56,974 bases of DNA from contig NZMG01000038.1 of NCBI GenBank assembly GCA_002694465.1, positions 1 to 56,974 of the forward strand, written 5' to 3'. Position 1 is the stretch's first letter; each line of letters starts with the position of its first letter. The translations under genes were made by a program, and so were the position numbers. This DNA comes from Flavobacteriaceae bacterium (lineage in GTDB: Bacteria; Bacteroidota; Bacteroidia; Flavobacteriales; Flavobacteriaceae). Below are positions 53,720 through 56,974 of the stretch, one piece after another. The notes below the pieces were generated by a model. The model had not been told where the DNA came from. It saw only the letters and a program-made list of their open reading frames with translations, and did no database searches.

Positions 53720-54910
53720 ATGAAAAAACGAGTTGTCGTAGGATTAAGTGGAGGTGTGGACTCCAGTGTTGCTGCATATCTTTTAAAAGAGCAAGGATAT
53801 GAGGTTATTGGCTTGTTTATGAAAAACTGGCATGATGATTCTGTGACCATTTCAGACGAGTGCCCTTGGTTAGAAGATAGCAATGACGCTATGTTGGTTG
53901 CCGAAAAACTCGGAATTCCCTTTCAAACTATCGATTTAAGCGAGCAATATAAAGAACGTATAGTGGATTATATGTTTCACGAATACGAAATGGGGCGTAC
54001 CCCCAACCCCGACGTGTTGTGTAATCGAGAAATCAAATTTGACGTGTTTATGAAAATCGCCCTTAATTTGGGTGCAGATTATGTAGCTACAGGACATTAT
54101 TGCAGAAAAGGAACGATTGAAAAAGAGGGAAAAGAAGTCTATCAATTACTTTCGGGAAAAGATCCCAATAAAGACCAATCTTATTTTTTGTGTCAGTTAT
54201 CACAAGAACAATTGGCGAAGACTTTATTTCCTATTGGTGAATTGCAAAAGCCTGAAGTACGTAAAATAGCTACAGAACAAAATTTAGTAACAGCAGAAAA
54301 AAAGGATTCTCAAGGCTTGTGTTTTATAGGGAAAGTTCGTCTTCCAGATTTTTTACAACAACAATTGAAGCCCAAAGAAGGGTTGATAGTTGAGGTACCT
54401 TCAGCGTTTTCGGAATATGGAAAAACAACGCCAGAATTTACTTCTAAAGCAGAGCAAATTCGGTTTCTTTCAGAAAAATATTCCTATAAATTGAAGGATG
54501 GGAAAGTAATTGGGAAACATCAAGGAGCGCACTTTTTTACAAAAGGACAACGCAAAGGATTGGCCGTTGGTGGAACCAAAGAACCCCTTTTTGTTATTGA
54601 TACAGATGTTAATGAAAACATCATTTACACGGGGCAAGGTAAAGATCATCCGGGATTATACCGAAGAGGTCTTTTTGTAAAAGATGATGAGTTGCATTGG
54701 ATTCGAGAGGATTTAGCATTGCAAATAGATGAAACTATGGACGTAAAAGCTAGAATTCGGTATCGTCAACCACTTGAAAAAGCAACATTATATAAAACGC
54801 TTTCAGGTTTATATGTTATATTTGAAAAGCCACAATCTGCTATCACCGAAGGGCAATTTGTTGCATGGTATCAAGGTGATGAATTAGTTGGTAGTGGGGT
54901 TATTTCCTAA
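53720..54910 (+). CDS. mnmA: tRNA-specific 2-thiouridylase MnmA
   Basis: MnmA adds sulfur to U34 of tRNA-Lys, -Glu and -Gln wobble positions. The PP-loop is [20 protein letters not shown]. The two catalytic cysteines are in [13 protein letters not shown] and [12 protein letters not shown]. The C-terminal beta-barrel domains follow, with the conserved RKGLAVGG and ARIRYRQP. Length is 396 residues, normal. TAACTTTA (53696-53703) is a likely -7 element. The T9SS subtilase gene follows after 11 bp. Confidence 0.97.
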   Translation: MKKRVVVGLSGGVDSSVAAYLLKEQGYEVIGLFMKNWHDDSVTISDECPWLEDSNDAMLVAEKLGIPFQTIDLSEQYKERIVDYMFHEYEMGRTPNPDVLCNREIKFDVFMKIALNLGADYVATGHYCRKGTIEKEGKEVYQLLSGKDPNKDQSYFLCQLSQEQLAKTLFPIGELQKPEVRKIATEQNLVTAEKKDSQGLCFIGKVRLPDFLQQQLKPKEGLIVEVPSAFSEYGKTTPEFTSKAEQIRFLSEKYSYKLKDGKVIGKHQGAHFFTKGQRKGLAVGGTKEPLFVIDTDVNENIIYTGQGKDHPGLYRRGLFVKDDELHWIREDLALQIDETMDVKARIRYRQPLEKATLYKTLSGLYVIFEKPQSAITEGQFVAWYQGDELVGSGVIS

Positions 54911-54921
54911 AAAAAAAGTAT

Positions 54922-56541
54922 ATGAAAAAAGTAGTATTATTAGTTTTGGTCTTTGTTTTTCAATTTGGGAATGCACAGATTCAAGATGCATGGGTGTTTT
55001 TTGCAGATAAAGAAAATGTGCAATTTTCGATCGATAATCCTTTAACGATTTTAACTCAAGAGTCCGTAGATAGAAAAGCTTTGCATGAGGTGCCCATTGA
55101 TGAAAGAGACGTGCCTGTTACAGAAACGTATATCACTCAAATAAAGAATGCATCTGGGATTACTTATTGGGCAAAATCTAAATGGATGAATTGCGTGTAT
55201 GTACAGGGAACTATGCCAGATATTGAAGCTCTTTTAAATCTTTCCTTTGTCACAGATATTGAATGGGCAGATAAAGATTTAAATTTCCCCCACCCAGTAG
55301 GAACCGCTCAAGATAAATTTGCAATTGAAAATCAAACCTCAAGAATTGAATATAATTATGGGGCAGCCGCAAATCAGATTGAAATGATAGAAGGCGACTA
55401 CCTGCACGAATTAGATTTTACAGGAGAAGGGATGATTATTGGAGTGACAGATTCTGGTTTTCCAAATTTTGCAACTAATCCGGCATTTTCCCATGTAGTT
55501 AATAATAACAGACTCTTAGGGACTTTCGATTTTTTTAGCCGAACTACAAATGTAGAGGGTACAGGACAACATGGTGTTAATACAACTAGTGATATTGTTG
55601 GTTTTTTAGAAAATCAATTTGTGGGTACTGCACCTAATGCTTCACTTTATCTTTTTAGAACTGAATATGGACCCGACGAAAATCCTCGTGAAGAAGCTTG
55701 GTATGTAGAGGCGCTCGAAAGAGCAGATAGTTTAGGGGTGGACGTTATCAATACCTCTTTGGGATATCAAGAATACGATAATCCTAATTACACGCACACC
55801 TATGAAGACTTAAACGGTGTAACCACTTTTGCAGCAAGAGGGTCCAACATAGCTTTTGAAAAAGGGATGATTTTAGTTACTTCTGCAGGGAATGCTGGCA
55901 ATGGTTTTGGAACTGTCGCAACACCAGCAGACGCCATTGGATTATTAGCTGTCGGTGCGGTAAATGCCGCGGGCAATTATGCATCCTTTAGTTCTAGAGG
56001 ACCTACTGTGGACGGCAGAATTAAACCCGATGTGATGGCTCAAGGGCAGGGTTCAGCTGTAATACGGGAAAATGGGACTGTCGATTTTAGCAATGGAACT
56101 TCTTTTAGTTCTCCTATTTTAGCAGGGGCAGTAACCTGCTTATGGCAATCCAAACCCGATGCAAAAAATTATGAAATTATGCAGATTGTTCGTGAAACAG
56201 CTAGCATTTATAATAATCCAACAGATGAAATGGGTTATGGTATAGCCAATTTTAGAGATGCCTATAATGCGCTGCATAACCTTGGAATCGAAGACCAATT
56301 TTTGAATGATAATTTCGCTGTATATCCAAATCCAGTAAAGGATATTTTAAATATTTCGTTCCCACAAAATGTTACCAATGCTGAAATTACGTTGTATAAT
56401 ATTTTAGGGAAGGAAGTGATGAGGACTCAAGTAACGGCTTCTAGCAACCAAGTGATGCTTTCTTCTTTACCACAAGGGATTTATATTGCTACTGTTATTG
56501 CAGAAGAAACAAAAAACTCTTTCAAAATTATTAAGCAATAG
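54922..56541 (+). CDS. S8 family serine peptidase with T9SS sorting domain
   Basis: MKKVVLLVLVFVFQFGNAQ is a signal peptide. Residues about 20-140 form an inhibitor-like prodomain. The subtilisin core has Asp177 in GVTDSGFPN, His217 in GTGQHGVNTTSDI and Ser394 in NGTSFSSPILAGAV; the oxyanion Asn is in VTSAGNAGNGFG. The last 80 residues are a type A T9SS sorting domain (YPNPVKDILNISFP, LPQGIYIATVIAEETKNSFK). It is therefore predicted to be secreted and to act as an extracellular protease. It overlaps the next gene by 1 nt. Confidence 0.96.
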   Translation: MKKVVLLVLVFVFQFGNAQIQDAWVFFADKENVQFSIDNPLTILTQESVDRKALHEVPIDERDVPVTETYITQIKNASGITYWAKSKWMNCVYVQGTMPDIEALLNLSFVTDIEWADKDLNFPHPVGTAQDKFAIENQTSRIEYNYGAAANQIEMIEGDYLHELDFTGEGMIIGVTDSGFPNFATNPAFSHVVNNNRLLGTFDFFSRTTNVEGTGQHGVNTTSDIVGFLENQFVGTAPNASLYLFRTEYGPDENPREEAWYVEALERADSLGVDVINTSLGYQEYDNPNYTHTYEDLNGVTTFAARGSNIAFEKGMILVTSAGNAGNGFGTVATPADAIGLLAVGAVNAAGNYASFSSRGPTVDGRIKPDVMAQGQGSAVIRENGTVDFSNGTSFSSPILAGAVTCLWQSKPDAKNYEIMQIVRETASIYNNPTDEMGYGIANFRDAYNALHNLGIEDQFLNDNFAVYPNPVKDILNISFPQNVTNAEITLYNILGKEVMRTQVTASSNQVMLSSLPQGIYIATVIAEETKNSFKIIKQ

Positions 56542-56974
56542 TGCCAAATAATATTACCCAGCTTTTTGGAATCCAATATCCCATTATTCAAGCTGGGATG
56601 ATTTGGAATAGCGGTTGGCGATTAGCCAGTGCAGTTAGTAATGCGGGCGGATTAGGCTTGTTAGGGGCTGGCTCTATGTATCCCGAAGTACTTCGGGAAC
56701 ACGTTCAGAAATGTAAAAAAGCAACCGATAAACCTTTTGGGGTCAATGTACCTATGTTATACCCCAACCTTCAGGAAATTATCGATATTATTATTGAAGA
56801 AGGGGTGAAGATAGTATTTACTTCTGCGGGAAATCCGAAAACGTATACTGCCCACTTAAAAGAAAACGGAATCACTGTTGTTCACGTAGTAAGTAGTGTA
56901 AAGTTTGCACTTAAAGCGCAAGAAGCGGGTGTAGATGCAGTGGTTGCCGAGGGTTTTGAGGCAGGCGGGCATAA
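56541..56974 (+). CDS. Nitronate monooxygenase family protein (5' part; runs off the window)
   Basis: The frame starts at a GTG that overlaps the peptidase stop (TAGTG) and stays open to the window end (144 codons). PNNITQLFGIQYPIIQAGM and the following SNAGGLGLLGAGS are the N-terminal strands and FMN-phosphate loop of nitronate monooxygenase and enoyl-ACP reductase FabK-like enzymes. KPFGVNVPML and AVVAEGFEAGGH match the family, where the His of the GGH is the catalytic base. The flavin TIM barrel is complete only beyond the window. FabK-type enoyl reduction is a possible alternative. Confidence 0.9.
   Translation, partial: MPNNITQLFGIQYPIIQAGMIWNSGWRLASAVSNAGGLGLLGAGSMYPEVLREHVQKCKKATDKPFGVNVPMLYPNLQEIIDIIIEEGVKIVFTSAGNPKTYTAHLKENGITVVHVVSSVKFALKAQEAGVDAVVAEGFEAGGH

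Overview
The window comes from a member of the Flavobacteriia (Bacteroidota), most likely a marine or free-living Flavobacteriaceae species. The evidence is convergent: AT-rich DNA; promoters of the Bacteroidota type (TTTG, then about 19-23 bp, then TAnnTTTG) in front of many genes; two proteins with C-terminal type IX secretion (T9SS) sorting domains; large outer-membrane receptors with carboxypeptidase-regulatory N-domains; many short lipoproteins; the rpmB-rpmG-DUF4295 cluster; and bacillithiol synthesis (bshC). No tRNA, rRNA, CRISPR array, insertion sequence or prophage was seen. It looks like ordinary chromosome with several small accessory pockets.

Layout. 1-5.0 kb: a truncated secreted HYR-domain protein, htpG and a FabH-type ketoacyl synthase, with a candidate small RNA between the last two. 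5.2-12.5 kb: an outer-membrane beta-barrel receptor with a structured leader, a CoA-binding protein, a sodium:solute symporter and a large T9SS-exported Asp-box protein. 12.6-15.8 kb: recR, a GT2 glycosyltransferase and a 2-oxoacid dehydrogenase E2 subunit. 15.8-19.0 kb: repeats and four unknown secreted or lipoprotein genes. 19.0-28.2 kb: a dense forward run of housekeeping genes (DnaQ-like exonuclease, FAH-family enzyme, Hpt protein, cinA, rpmB, rpmG, DUF4295, ftsY, SET protein, rimO, a lipoprotein, a glycosyltransferase). 28.3-32.0 kb: a TonB-dependent receptor and a TPR lipoprotein on the minus strand. 32.1-36.6 kb: a compact three-gene unit with a PsiD-like pyruvoyl decarboxylase, a GHSLG lipase and a two-CxxCH lipoprotein. 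36.9-39.3 kb: an accessory pocket with a hot-dog thioesterase-like protein, a shortened tail-collar protein with a signal peptide, and two membrane or secreted unknowns, rich in repeats. 39.4-42.7 kb: a HAD phosphatase and an M14 carboxypeptidase. 42.8-56.97 kb: bshC, guaA, a LysM/ligand-binding fusion, an OsmC protein, DUF922, DUF3820, pyrG, yidC, a MORN protein, mnmA, a T9SS subtilase and the start of a nitronate monooxygenase.

How the parts work together. Core functions dominate: nucleotide synthesis (guaA, pyrG), translation and tRNA or ribosome modification (rpmB, rpmG, rimO, mnmA), membrane protein targeting and insertion (ftsY, yidC), DNA repair (recR, exonuclease, cinA) and thiol homeostasis (bshC, OsmC protein). 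The less ordinary parts are: (a) a leader with a terminator-like hairpin flanked by a perfect 10-bp complementary pair upstream of the receptor at 5195-7729; (b) an orphan promoter, two stem-loops and a terminator at 3798-3923; (c) the decarboxylase/lipase/haem lipoprotein unit; (d) three related hairpin elements, each just upstream of a gene for an exported protein of unknown role; and (e) short repeats lying inside the coding sequences of the E2 subunit and bshC.
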